Below, piece after piece: positions 16,344-24,966 of a stretch of DNA of 64,000 bases. The translations under genes and the position numbers were made by a program. Position 1 is the first letter of the stretch, and each line of letters starts with the position of its first letter. Source of the stretch: JALRHH01 sp964590315 (GTDB taxonomy: Bacteria; Patescibacteriota; Saccharimonadia; Saccharimonadales; JALRHH01); NCBI GenBank assembly GCA_964590315.1, contig CAZPVS010000004.1:1-64000 (forward strand). Reading direction: 5' to 3'. The notes below the pieces were generated by a model, which saw nothing but the letters and a program-made list of their open reading frames with translations, searched no databases and was not told the origin of the DNA.

Positions 16344-17582
16344 ATGTTCAAGAGGTTATCTTTCTTACGTAAGGCGATGGCTTTCGCAGTCGCAGTAATT
16401 GTCATTGCTCAGCCTATTCATCATGTCGCTGCCACGGCGTATTCGGTGCAACCCGGACCCATCTTTATGGACCCCTCTACAAGCCTTCATGGTGCGGAAG
16501 CTGACAAGATTACCCGCAGCCTGAACGATATGATTCGAAATACCCCCAAAGGCGAAACTATCCGTATTGCCACACTCGATATTAATATCGAAAATACATC
16601 TACTGCCTTGCTGAAAGCGTATGATCGTGGCGTAAATATTAAGCTCGTACTACCTGCGACACAAAAAGAGTCGCCTATCCCAAAGAAGCTTGCTTAGCGA
16701 TTCAACCGTGCAGGCGTGAACGATGGGAGTTATGTTGCATACTGTGTTGATAGCTGTTATTCTGACGCGCCCGACAGTCTGATGCATACCAAAATATTTA
16801 TGGCATCCAAAACCGGATCATCCAGGCAAGTTACGATGATAACCTCCAAGAACCTCCGGTCATCATCCAGTACCAATGCCTACAATGATGCTTTTGTAAC
16901 GGTTGGAGACTCTGCAGTCTACAATGGTATGCGTATCTATTTTGAGGGGCTCAAGCTAGACAAGGCTATTGCTGTAAATCCTACGATTGTGGGTACGACT
17001 GCAACATATCATTATTATCCCGTTGCCCAACTGACAAAAGAAACTGACGTATATATGACAGCACTCGATAAGGTTGTGTGTACGGGAGCGGCTACCGGGT
17101 ATGGAAACAAGAACGGCCGCACAAAAATATTACTCTCTAATCCGATTTGGCTCGGAAATCGCATTGATATTTCCCGTCGACTAGGCGACCTAAAACAAGA
17201 AGGCTGCGTCATACAAGTCATGATGTCAAAATCTAAGAGCTCTGCTGGTGTCGTTAGAACGCTCCAGAACAACAGCATCCCTGTTAAATTCACCGACAGG
17301 TACGATGCAAACGGTGTTCGCTACCTTTATTCACACAGCAAATACATGACAATCAGCGGTAGCATGGGTAAGGTTAATCGCATGGCAAAGGTATTCACCG
17401 GCAGTGCAAACCTTTCCTTTGATGCTCAAATCAGTAACGATAATATTATTGCCGAGATCCGCAATGACCGAGCCGTGCATGCAGAGTACGCTAAAAACTT
17501 CGACATGATCTGGGATTAAAGCACCTTCTTCACTGCAGCAGATATTGCCGAAATGTCCGAAAACGGCGAAGAAGGCGAATAA
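16344..17582 (+). pseudogene. Secreted phospholipase-D-like protein with two in-frame stops
   Basis: One continuous frame of 412 codons from ATG 16344 to TAA 17580-17582, interrupted by TAG at 16695-16697 (codon 118) and TAA at 17517-17519 (codon 392). Before the first stop: a signal peptide (AMAFAVAVIVIAQPIHHVAATA) and a PLD-like alpha/beta start. After it: MHTKIF (first HxK), TSKNLRSSSSTNAYNDAF, then SHSKYM (second HxK) with GSANLSFDAQ. After the second stop 20 more codons (STFFTAADIAEMSENGEEGE) still look protein-like. PLD enzymes use two HKD motifs on phosphodiesters. Point nonsense mutation is likelier than a frameshift. Recent decay or stop readthrough are the options. Confidence 0.75.
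17526..17579. repeat. Inverted repeat at the end of the PLD-like gene
   Basis: CCTTCTTC and GAAGAAGG flank a roughly 38-nt interval with an inner GCCG/CGGC pair. It may act as a weak terminator, but it overlaps codon-like sequence and has no T-run. Confidence 0.35.
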
Positions 17583-17659
17583 ATTCGTCACTCCCTACGC
17601 ACTTACCAGTCAGCTCATCACAAATGAGCGGTACGGAAAAAATAGATTCGTAGATTGAT

Positions 17660-18070
17660 TTACGCCTTCTGATGGCGGGCTTTGTTAGCCCATTCATCGG
17701 CTAGTTCGTTGCCTGGGTCATTGTTGTGGCCCCGAACCCATACCAGGCGTGCTTGACTGGACTTATACAGTGCGCATGCCTGCTGAACAATATCGAGATT
17801 TTTGATTTCACCGCTGCTTTTCTTCCAACCTTTTGCCTCCCAACCAGGTGCCCACTTGGTTATGACATTGATCCAGAATTCGCTATCAGTGTGTATAGCA
17901 CACGGCTTGCCATCCGCATCCTTCAGGGCAGCGATAATCGCGAGTCCTTCCATGCGAATATTCGTACTCTGTGTTTCACTGCCTAATACTGCCGGCTGCA
18001 TATCTTTTATAACCGCAAACCCGCCAGGACCTGGATTGGGACTGGCACTACCATCAGTGTAATATGTAAT
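17660..18070 (-). CDS. rnhA: Ribonuclease HI
   Basis: Cytosolic endonuclease that cleaves the RNA of RNA-DNA hybrids. From ATG 18070 (AAAGGAAT upstream) it has 136 residues. The catalytic acidic residues are visible: D in YYTDGSASPNPG, E in RMEGLAI, D in IHTDSEFW, and D in GNELADEWA. The HN/HNNDPGNE loop is normal. The longer frame from 18106 adds an unlikely N-terminus. Confidence 0.93.
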   Translation of the reverse strand: MTYYTDGSASPNPGPGGFAVIKDMQPAVLGSETQSTNIRMEGLAIIAALKDADGKPCAIHTDSEFWINVITKWAPGWEAKGWKKSSGEIKNLDIVQQACALYKSSQARLVWVRGHNNDPGNELADEWANKARHQKA

Positions 18071-18123
18071 CATTTTTGTATTCCTTTGCTCATTCAATAA
18101 TACCATTTAGCACGGGGATTGTA

Positions 18124-18477
18124 TCAGCCTTCAGGATAGTTCTGCGTTCCAATGAAATCAAGTGCTGCCTTCATGTACTGACCTGCATCGTCAGTGAAAG
18201 CATACATGGTATCATCTTGCCGCAATACGGCATACGCCTGAAAATTGTGGTCTTTTGTTTGCTCACGCCACGCAAACGTCACCAGTGCCAACCGCCCGAT
18301 AACACGAGGTTTGAAAAATCTCCGTGGCCTATACCATTCCATTCGCATCGGTGCCAAGTTACTCACACGGGCAACTGGGCGATCATTAACGTCTACCATG
18401 AGATGCCGGTCCTTCGCCCGCTCCCACTGAATCTCCTCAGATATCTGTTTAAGATAGTCTGGGTCTGACTGGGCCAT
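18124..18477 (-). CDS. Uncharacterised protein downstream of glyS
   Basis: Not recognised. 117-residue soluble basic protein: an N-terminal helix (DPDYLKQISEEIQWERAK), then alternating strands including VARVSNLAPMRMEWYRPRRFFKP and a C-terminal helix. It begins 8 nt after the glycyl-tRNA synthetase stop, so it is probably translated from the same mRNA. Confidence 0.7.
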   Translation of the reverse strand: MAQSDPDYLKQISEEIQWERAKDRHLMVDVNDRPVARVSNLAPMRMEWYRPRRFFKPRVIGRLALVTFAWREQTKDHNFQAYAVLRQDDTMYAFTDDAGQYMKAALDFIGTQNYPEG

Positions 18478-18485
18478 GTGCTATT

Positions 18486-19865
18486 TTAAACTTTGCTTAA
18501 CAGAGCAGCGAGATTGAGAATTTTGACGCGCTGCTGTTCGGTAGTATCTCTATTTCGAACGGTCACCGTATCTTTGGTGTCGCCCTCTAATGTATCAAAA
18601 TCAATGACGACACAGTACGGCGTGCCAATTTCATCCTGTCGGCGGTATCGTTTGCCAATATTTCCATTATCGTCCCACATGACGGCACCAACTTCCCGCT
18701 TAAGAAGTTCATATACTTGGCGGGCCTTGTCTACGAGTTCGGGCTTGTTCTTGAGTAACGGACTGACGGCGACTTTCACGGGCGCCAAGTGTGCGGGCAA
18801 TTTCAAGTATGTGCGCTTCTCGCCGTTTACTTCGTCTTCGGTATAGGCCTCTGACAATACTGCAAGCAACGTGCGATCAAGGCCAAATGTCGGCTCGATA
18901 ACATGCGGAATAAATTTATCATTGGTACCCTTGATTGTGTATTCCATCTTCACTCCGCTATGTTTAGCGTGGTTAGACAAATCAAAATCAGTACGGTATG
19001 CTACGGCACCGATTTCTTTGGTACCGAATGGAAAAGCATACTCAAAATCAATCGTACGCTTGCTATAGTGAGCACGGTCTTCTGCGGGTACTTCTAGCTC
19101 GTGCAAATTATCTACGTTAAGCCCCACGGCTGTAATCCACGCATGAAATTGTGAACGCCAATATTCAAATTGTTGTTCCCAGTCTGATTCTTTAATGAAA
19201 TACTCAAACTCCATAAGATCAAATTCACGCACCCGGAAAATAAATTCACGAGGACTGATCTCATTACGAAACGCGCGGCCAATCTGTGCAATTCCAAACG
19301 GCAAATCCGGATAAAACGTATCGAGAATATTACGGTAGTTAACAAACATTGCTTGCGCGTTTTCTGGTCGCAAGTATGCCTTGGCATCATCGCTTTGGAT
19401 GGGCCCGACATACGTTTCGAACATAAGGTTGAAAACGCGTACCTCACTCAGTGTGTTGCCTTCAGGGCTTTTGATTCCCTGCTCGGCAATTACCGTGTTC
19501 ATCTGTTCGTATGACAGCGCTTCAGGGTTTTCTATACCGTTTTCTTCAAGCAAGTGATCAGCTCGGTAACGCTTCTTAGTAACAATATCTTCGACAAGTG
19601 GGTCAGCAAAACCGGCTCCCGTGTGCCCGCTCGCTTGCCATACCTTTTGATTCATAAGGATTGCCGAGTCTATGCCGTACATATCATCACGGCTCTCCAC
19701 AAACATCTTCCACCACAAATTTGAGATATTACGCTTCAGTGCTACGCCAAGTGGACCATAGTCCCATGTACCAGAAAGCCCGCCATAAATTTCAGAGCCT
19801 TGGTATATAAAACCGCGGCGTTTACACAGACTAACAATGTCTTCAAGCGAGGTGTCTTTGCTCAT
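18486..19865 (-). CDS. glyQS: Glycyl-tRNA synthetase (alpha2 type)
   Basis: Class II aminoacyl-tRNA synthetase charging tRNA-Gly. 459 residues, the homodimeric type found in Archaea, Actinobacteria and others rather than the alpha2beta2 type. Visible blocks: KRRGFIYQGSEIYGGLSGTWDYGPLG at the start, motif 2 FRNEISPREFIFRVREFDLMEFEYF, and motif 3 PHVIEPTFGLDRTLLA. The C-terminal anticodon-binding domain begins near HLAPVKVAVSPLL. A TATAAT box lies 9 nt before the ATG, overlapping a GAGGGA ribosome site. Confidence 0.96.
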   Translation of the reverse strand: MSKDTSLEDIVSLCKRRGFIYQGSEIYGGLSGTWDYGPLGVALKRNISNLWWKMFVESRDDMYGIDSAILMNQKVWQASGHTGAGFADPLVEDIVTKKRYRADHLLEENGIENPEALSYEQMNTVIAEQGIKSPEGNTLSEVRVFNLMFETYVGPIQSDDAKAYLRPENAQAMFVNYRNILDTFYPDLPFGIAQIGRAFRNEISPREFIFRVREFDLMEFEYFIKESDWEQQFEYWRSQFHAWITAVGLNVDNLHELEVPAEDRAHYSKRTIDFEYAFPFGTKEIGAVAYRTDFDLSNHAKHSGVKMEYTIKGTNDKFIPHVIEPTFGLDRTLLAVLSEAYTEDEVNGEKRTYLKLPAHLAPVKVAVSPLLKNKPELVDKARQVYELLKREVGAVMWDDNGNIGKRYRRQDEIGTPYCVVIDFDTLEGDTKDTVTVRNRDTTEQQRVKILNLAALLSKV

Positions 19866-19988
19866 ATCCCTCAGATTATACCAGTAGAACGGAGGAAAGT
19901 ATGAATTTATTCAATACTTTCCGAGTACGACGTCGTAAACGGAGTTATACCAGCTGCGCGGAGAAAAACAGAAGTTCACTTATACGTT

Positions 19989-20411
19989 CTAGTTCTGCTG
20001 GCGGTACTGGTCTAACTCTATATTCAGAGAATAATCGTTTAGCGGCGTATCGAGCGCAATCTGCTCCTGCTTTCGTCGCCTTATGCCGACTTGTTCTGCC
20101 GCCAGCCCAACCGATAACGCTGCTAGACCGCCCAGCGCAATGTAATACGGTTGAAACAACGGCTCTTCATCAGGCGCCACTAACTCACCAGACTGCGGCC
20201 GAAATGCCAGCTCAGTGGTAGTAGGCGCATCCGCTTCTCTTGCAATGGCAAGTTTTCCCAACGCCGCTCGTTGTTCGTTGAACTGCGGATTCGCTAATGT
20301 CACAATGGATTCTTTGATTGATTGATATGCGGTATCGGCAACAAAACATACGCCCATTGCAGTGCTTACGCCAATGGAGCCGCCCAGAACCGCTCGTCGA
20401 AATTTGTTCAT
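19989..20411 (-). CDS. Uncharacterised two-helix membrane protein
   Basis: Not recognised. From ATG 20411 it encodes 140 residues with an N-terminal membrane helix (AVLGGSIGVSTAMGVCFVADTAY), a charged external stretch and a second helix (YYIALGGLAALSVGLAAEQVG) near the C-terminus. It lies 43 nt after recO. The longer frame would run into recO and is rejected. Confidence 0.7.
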   Translation of the reverse strand: MNKFRRAVLGGSIGVSTAMGVCFVADTAYQSIKESIVTLANPQFNEQRAALGKLAIAREADAPTTTELAFRPQSGELVAPDEEPLFQPYYIALGGLAALSVGLAAEQVGIRRRKQEQIALDTPLNDYSLNIELDQYRQQN

Positions 20412-20454
20412 GCGAACGATTAAATACCCTCTTGGATCATCTGTAAAGCTTAAT

Positions 20455-21150
20455 TTAGATACGGACGACAGTGCCAAGGATATTTTTTGCCAGTTGCAAT
20501 GCGCCCGATGTATACCGTGTAACATCCCGTATCTGCTTTAGTTTCTCAGGTGCATCCGTCGCATATGCTAATCGCAATAGCTTGATAGAATTTGCATCAT
20601 TGGGCCCGCCCATTTGTTCGCGGAATGCCATCGCATCAAACTCAAATACGTACTCGTTCTCCGAAGTCAGCTTTTGCCCCTCTGTATCAGTCTTGAGGTT
20701 TGGAAGATGCCCGGTGATATACAGAAGCTGCATGGTAAACCACAGCTCAAGCATATCACTCGACAAATCCCGATCATTGAGCCCAGCCAGGGTTTTTTGC
20801 AGCAGCTCAAAGTAGATTGGTTCTGTCGCGTCTTCTGTTACCCGATTGATCCGCTTAAGGATGTCATATCCGAGCATAGTCCGATGTATATCTTTAACAA
20901 TATCGCCGTAATGGGTGATAAGACGACTGCTGATTAAGGTCTTTAGTTCACTGCGGCTCGGCAATATCGTCAGGTCATTGACACTAAATAATTCAATACC
21001 CCCAGCCAGCTTTGAGCGTGGACGTCTGACGCCTTTGGCAATAATACTCACCTTGCCCTGATCGGGTGTAAGAACAGATAGTATACGATCTGCCTCCTGG
21101 AAATCTCGTCGTGAAAGTATGATACCAGTGGTAACAATCTGTGCACTCAC
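20455..21150 (-). CDS. recO: DNA repair protein RecO
   Basis: Loads RecA on SSB-coated single strands in the RecFOR pathway. 231 residues with the N-terminal OB fold (VTTGIILSRRDFQEADRILSVLTPDQGKVSIIAKGVRRP) and a helical C-domain. The usual C-terminal zinc-binding cysteines are absent, as in many short RecO proteins. The GTG start overlaps the stop of the receiver gene by 4 nt, so it is the third gene of an operon with the degenerate two-component pair. Confidence 0.9.
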   Translation of the reverse strand: MSAQIVTTGIILSRRDFQEADRILSVLTPDQGKVSIIAKGVRRPRSKLAGGIELFSVNDLTILPSRSELKTLISSRLITHYGDIVKDIHRTMLGYDILKRINRVTEDATEPIYFELLQKTLAGLNDRDLSSDMLELWFTMQLLYITGHLPNLKTDTEGQKLTSENEYVFEFDAMAFREQMGGPNDANSIKLLRLAYATDAPEKLKQIRDVTRYTSGALQLAKNILGTVVRI

Positions 21151-21515
21151 ACCGCCTCTTCCACGGCTGCAGTTAATTGCTTGAGACTTGTTGCCGGTTT
21201 ATACAAACATTTTGTTATATGAAGCTGGCGCATAAGCTCGGCAGTAATTTGTAACGAGTGCGGTGGCACAAGTGTCAGTAGTATGACCGGTATGTCCTGC
21301 CATTCTGGATACGATCGAAATTCATATAAGAACTCTATGCCGTTATGTGCCGACAACTGGACTTCAAGCAAAATTATATCTGGACGGCGGACATCAGCCA
21401 CATGCACCGCGTCCTGGGCATGTGCCACGACACTGACATCATGACCCAGATTCTCAAATGTCCGTTGATACGTACGTGCCAGTTTTTTGTCTGGCTCAAT
21501 TATTATTATGTACAT
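21147..21515 (-). CDS. Degenerate receiver-domain protein (Asp to Glu)
   Basis: 122-residue stand-alone CheY-like receiver with no output domain. The fold is clear: IIIIEPDKKLARTYQ, PDIILLEVQLSAHNGIEFL, PVILLT and LYKP. The phosphoacceptor aspartate, normally in 'LLDV', is Glu51, and the first acidic pair is E7-P8-D9 instead of E-D-D. Switch Thr81 and Lys106 remain. Glu at this site often mimics phosphorylation. It follows the degenerate kinase gene by 2 nt and overlaps recO by 4 nt. Confidence 0.85.
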   Translation of the reverse strand: MYIIIIEPDKKLARTYQRTFENLGHDVSVVAHAQDAVHVADVRRPDIILLEVQLSAHNGIEFLYEFRSYPEWQDIPVILLTLVPPHSLQITAELMRQLHITKCLYKPATSLKQLTAAVEEAV

Positions 21516-21517
21516 AC

Positions 21518-22225
21518 CTAGACCAAAGATAACTGCTGGCTTGGCGAGAGTGTTGCTGCGAGCCCTGCAAGTGAATTATGACGAGAAACATGTAGTGGGG
21601 TATCCATATTTTTGAGCAAGGAATCAGCAACGAATATACCCGCTCCGGCAGATGGAGACATGCTGGGCAGTGCTTGTCGAGCAGTGCCAAACAGTGCCTT
21701 CCCTCGTCGATACATATCAGCACTCAGGTCTGGTTGATTACCGTATATCCCAGCAACCAAACTGCGATGGCTTCGGTGTGCTCCTAACACTACTCTGTGT
21801 GTTTTGTCCGATGCGGGAGTTGCTTCTATGAACGAATAGCCGAGCGTTGCAAAAGCTGCCTCGATACTCTGGCGATGCGCCATGACGGGCTCATACTTCC
21901 CACTCAGGTGCACCTCAAGTTCACAATCATATTGTTTTGCTAATACATTCAAACGGTGAGCAGTGTCCTGCAACATCGCACTCACCGACACTGGCTCAAG
22001 CTCTAATACGGGCAGTGCTTGGAGTTGCACACTGAGTAAATAACTGTCCACTAGTCGAAGTGCCATATCTGCGGTATAGCTGATAGACCGCAGTGCATGA
22101 GGTTCCGTAACCTCAGTTGCGAACTCTGCTTCACGGGCAATTTGTAAGAGGGGCATTTTCAACTGCTCTGCGAGCGCTCTGAGAAGGCGCTCCTGTGCTG
22201 ACTGGTTGTATGCGTTTGACCCCAA
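21518..22225 (-). CDS. Degenerate histidine-kinase-like protein
   Basis: 235-residue protein shaped like the DHp plus ATPase part of a sensor kinase, without membrane or sensor parts. Near residues 12-30 the helix RALAEQLKMPLLQIAREAEF aligns with the usual SHELRTPL box, but the phosphoacceptor His is Glu20. Later ATPase boxes are eroded: QSIEAAFATLGYSFIEA in place of the N-box, and SPSAGAGIFVADSLLKNM for the G2 box. It is probably a pseudokinase or scaffold. It heads the operon with the receiver and recO. Confidence 0.7.
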   Translation of the reverse strand: MGSNAYNQSAQERLLRALAEQLKMPLLQIAREAEFATEVTEPHALRSISYTADMALRLVDSYLLSVQLQALPVLELEPVSVSAMLQDTAHRLNVLAKQYDCELEVHLSGKYEPVMAHRQSIEAAFATLGYSFIEATPASDKTHRVVLGAHRSHRSLVAGIYGNQPDLSADMYRRGKALFGTARQALPSMSPSAGAGIFVADSLLKNMDTPLHVSRHNSLAGLAATLSPSQQLSLV

Positions 22226-22358
22226 GCTTCTCTACCCTGTTGTTACCCTAAAACTTGTATACATTGTACACCCACCGAGAGTAAAAATACCACCATATAA
22301 ATGCATCACTGTGCAAAATTATTGTATAGCTTAACCGTAAGCGATTTCTAGAAGACCA

Positions 22359-23096
22359 TTATGGGACGAACGTAAAGTTGGCCATGACAATCGCGTCAAA
22401 GTCTTTCACGAACTGCGCTGACTCCGTAGAAATGCTAATAGTCTTATCGCGAAGCGGGAACATTACCATAACTACCTGCTGACCTTTATTAATCTCACCT
22501 TCGATCCGTGAGCCAACCACGGACTCTGGTAATTTCGGTGCTCGGTATGGACTGATTCGGATGGCTCCGGATTTGGTCTTACTCTCAAATTCTTTAAGTT
22601 CATCAGCGTATGAGCGGTTAGAGACCTTTATGCGAAGCGCAAAGTCGGTTCCCGATTCGAGGCCTGGTACATAACTAGGATGAAAATACCCCTCGACGGG
22701 CTCTTCATTACTATCATTCTCGGTAACAAAAGCGCTCCATGTCTTAGGGTACTGTACGACGACACTACCAAAGGCTTGTGGACCCTTGTATGTTCGTAAT
22801 GGGTTCTTCTCTTTCTCTACAAACTCTGCATCCTTTGCAGTCGCAGTCTCTTGCTCAGCTATAGCAACTGCTTGAGCAATCTTCGGCTCAACATTATTCT
22901 TGTAATCCTGCATGCCCATGAATGCCCATACGCCAAATCCAAGGGCCGCTAGCAGAAATATCAGTGTCAAAATGAATGGTATAAGCAATATATTCATGCC
23001 CTTTTTTGGGGCCTGTATCGGCATACCGCCATAAGTTGGCACAGGTGCCTGTGGCACTTGCCCATATTTTGGTACGAAAGGATCTTGTGGATTCAT
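22359..23096 (-). CDS. Membrane-anchored protein with PsbP/DUF1795-like external domain
   Basis: 245 residues: a Pro/Gly/Gln-rich cytoplasmic N-terminus (1-33), one membrane helix (about 36-60), a short coiled linker, then an external domain of about 140 residues. The strands GSVVVQYPKTWSAFV, YFHPSYVPGL and TISISTESAQFVKDFDAIVMANFTF follow the PsbP/DUF1795 pattern (YPkdW ... F..iv.sf.f). The domain call is tentative; no function is assigned. Confidence 0.65.
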   Translation of the reverse strand: MNPQDPFVPKYGQVPQAPVPTYGGMPIQAPKKGMNILLIPFILTLIFLLAALGFGVWAFMGMQDYKNNVEPKIAQAVAIAEQETATAKDAEFVEKEKNPLRTYKGPQAFGSVVVQYPKTWSAFVTENDSNEEPVEGYFHPSYVPGLESGTDFALRIKVSNRSYADELKEFESKTKSGAIRISPYRAPKLPESVVGSRIEGEINKGQQVVMVMFPLRDKTISISTESAQFVKDFDAIVMANFTFVP

Positions 23097-23142
23097 TTAT
23101 GCTTATGGTAACTGAAGTATGGCAAGCCTGCAAGAGTCTCGA

Positions 23143-23634
23143 CTAACGATATCGGTATAAGAATACACCCTTGCGTGTCTCTGCAGGCGTACGCGACGGA
23201 ATTTCAAATGCAAAACTCACCAAATTGACATTCTTGCCAGTATATTCTTGAACAATCTTTTTATCCAGCTTTTCCATATATTTAGGTAATAAGAATACGA
23301 ATATACCCTGCGCTGGGGGCAGGCGCGTCGTCCAAAAGTTACCCCATACCACCTGGACCTGTCCCTTATGCCGGCGAGTTCGAATCCAGGCAACGAGCGC
23401 AAGAAGCGGATTTATCTCATACCCCGTTGCACGCAATCCCCTGTTTGCCGCCGCTATCAGCACCCGCCCATCACCGCATCCCAGCTCGAGCAAGTGCTCC
23501 CCTGGTTTCAGATGCGCCAGATCAAGCGCGGTTGTCACCTGTGGCGACAATGTTGGGAGATACGGTGCGCCAAAAAGGATTACAAACCCAAAACACAAGA
23601 TGAGTGCGATCAGGATAATCCCTAGTATTTCCAT
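23143..23634 (-). CDS. Membrane-anchored class I SAM methyltransferase
   Basis: 163 residues with an N-terminal membrane helix (ILGIILIALILCFGFVILFG) followed by a short Rossmann methyltransferase: motif I LLELGCGDGRVLIAAA, then GYEINPLLALVAWIRTR as the acidic loop. Substrate unknown; small anchored methylases of this type are common in Patescibacteria. It ends a tight run after xseB (8 nt). Confidence 0.8.
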   Translation of the reverse strand: MEILGIILIALILCFGFVILFGAPYLPTLSPQVTTALDLAHLKPGEHLLELGCGDGRVLIAAANRGLRATGYEINPLLALVAWIRTRRHKGQVQVVWGNFWTTRLPPAQGIFVFLLPKYMEKLDKKIVQEYTGKNVNLVSFAFEIPSRTPAETRKGVFLYRYR

Positions 23635-23642
23635 ACAATACC

Positions 23643-23840
23643 TTAGGGTTCGAGTTCTGCTTTGATTTTCTGAACCTTGTTTTCCGCTTGCCTGAGGTAG
23701 CGCTCGAGGAGTTTGGTGATAGCTATGCCGCGTTCATATAACTGAACTGCTTCGTCAAGTGCAACTTCTTCTGATTGCAATCGACTAAGTATTTGATCAA
23801 GTTCACTGCTGAGTTCGTGGTAGTTAATCGTGTCTGTCAT
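23643..23840 (-). CDS. xseB: Exodeoxyribonuclease VII small subunit
   Basis: 65 residues, the normal XseB size, with the two-helix hallmark YHELSSELDQILSRLQSEEV, ALDEAVQLYERGI, and KLLERYLRQAENKVQKI. Forms the (XseB)n-XseA single-strand exonuclease. It starts 4 nt after the xseA stop. Confidence 0.95.
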   Translation of the reverse strand: MTDTINYHELSSELDQILSRLQSEEVALDEAVQLYERGIAITKLLERYLRQAENKVQKIKAELEP

Positions 23841-23844
23841 AGCT

Positions 23845-24966
23845 TTATTGTACCTTCTTAACTGTTGATTCTATACTGCCGTCTCTTAACTGAATATGTA
23901 GCGATTGACCGACCGCCACTTGCGAAGTACTGCGAATGACTGCGTGTGTATCTGATCGAATAATCGCATAGCCCCGTTGTAGTGCCGACTCAGGGCTTAA
24001 GGCCGTGAGCAAATGCTGGGAGACCGCCAGCCGCTGACGTGCATTTCGGAAAACTGCTGCAGTAGTATCATGCAGTGCGCGGCCGCGTTCTGCTAAGGAT
24101 CGCTTCTTTTCCTTCACCTGTCCTGATAGTAATTCACCTAAATGCGTTTTCTGGCGAACGAGCGTCATGAGCACGTGTTGCCTATCAGGAGTCAGTAGTT
24201 CGGCTGCGTTACTTGGGGTACTAGCCCGTTGATCCGCAGCGAGTTCTGCTAAGCTAACATCGACTTCATGTCCGATGGCGACAATCGTCGGTATACGGCT
24301 ACCCGCTACCGCCCGTGTTACTTGTTCCGTACTGAATGCAGCGAGATCCTCGGTACTTCCGCCTCCACGTGTCACAACCAATACATCTACGGGATGTGCA
24401 TGAGTGTTGAAGTATTCAAGTGCTGCTACAATTTGAGCCGGTGCCGCTTCACCCTGCACCTGCACATCCACAAGTTGTATTTCCATACCACCCCACCGGG
24501 CATTTAAAATTTTAATGAAATCCTGATACGCGGCTGATTCTGAGGAAGCAACCAGACCAATACGCCTTGGCGGATATGGCAATGGTCGTTTTCTGGACGC
24601 TTCAAAAAGGCCCTCCGCGGCCAACTTTGCTTGCAGCAAGGCCGCAGCCTTTTTCAGTGAACCCTCACCCACTGGTTGCATGTTTTGTACATTCACACTG
24701 AATCCAAATAAGTTGTGCAGCCGTGGCATTCCCCGAACCTGTAACATTAACCCGTCTTCGAGCGGGCCAGGTAGCTGGTGAACAGTGCCGAAAAACTTCA
24801 CACTACTGTGATCATCCTTTAGATCAAAATACACCCACTTGTTTTTACTTACCCGAAAGTTAGCCAACTCACCCACGATAGTCACCGATGGATATGCATA
24901 TTCCAATGTCTGATTAAGTACTGCGACAAAGTCTGAAACCGATAGTACGAAATCGCTGTTATCCAT
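23845..24966 (-). CDS. xseA: Exodeoxyribonuclease VII large subunit
   Basis: Catalytic subunit degrading single-stranded DNA to oligonucleotides. Start set at ATG 24966 (MDNSDFVLSVSDF), giving 373 residues; it overlaps the stop of the flippase-like gene. Domains: N-terminal OB fold (TIVGELANFRVSKNKWVYFDLKD), the catalytic core with PRRIGLVASSESAAYQDFI, VTRGGGSTEDLAAFSTEQV and IVAIGHEVDVSLAELAADQRASTPSNAAE, a shortened coiled arm, and the C-terminal LQRGYAIIRSD. Confidence 0.95.
   Translation of the reverse strand: MDNSDFVLSVSDFVAVLNQTLEYAYPSVTIVGELANFRVSKNKWVYFDLKDDHSSVKFFGTVHQLPGPLEDGLMLQVRGMPRLHNLFGFSVNVQNMQPVGEGSLKKAAALLQAKLAAEGLFEASRKRPLPYPPRRIGLVASSESAAYQDFIKILNARWGGMEIQLVDVQVQGEAAPAQIVAALEYFNTHAHPVDVLVVTRGGGSTEDLAAFSTEQVTRAVAGSRIPTIVAIGHEVDVSLAELAADQRASTPSNAAELLTPDRQHVLMTLVRQKTHLGELLSGQVKEKKRSLAERGRALHDTTAAVFRNARQRLAVSQHLLTALSPESALQRGYAIIRSDTHAVIRSTSQVAVGQSLHIQLRDGSIESTVKKVQ

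Noticed and set aside
23368..23400. GGCGAGTTCGAATCCAGG looks like a tRNA T-arm
   Set aside because: It lies inside the methyltransferase gene and no acceptor, D or anticodon arm surrounds it.
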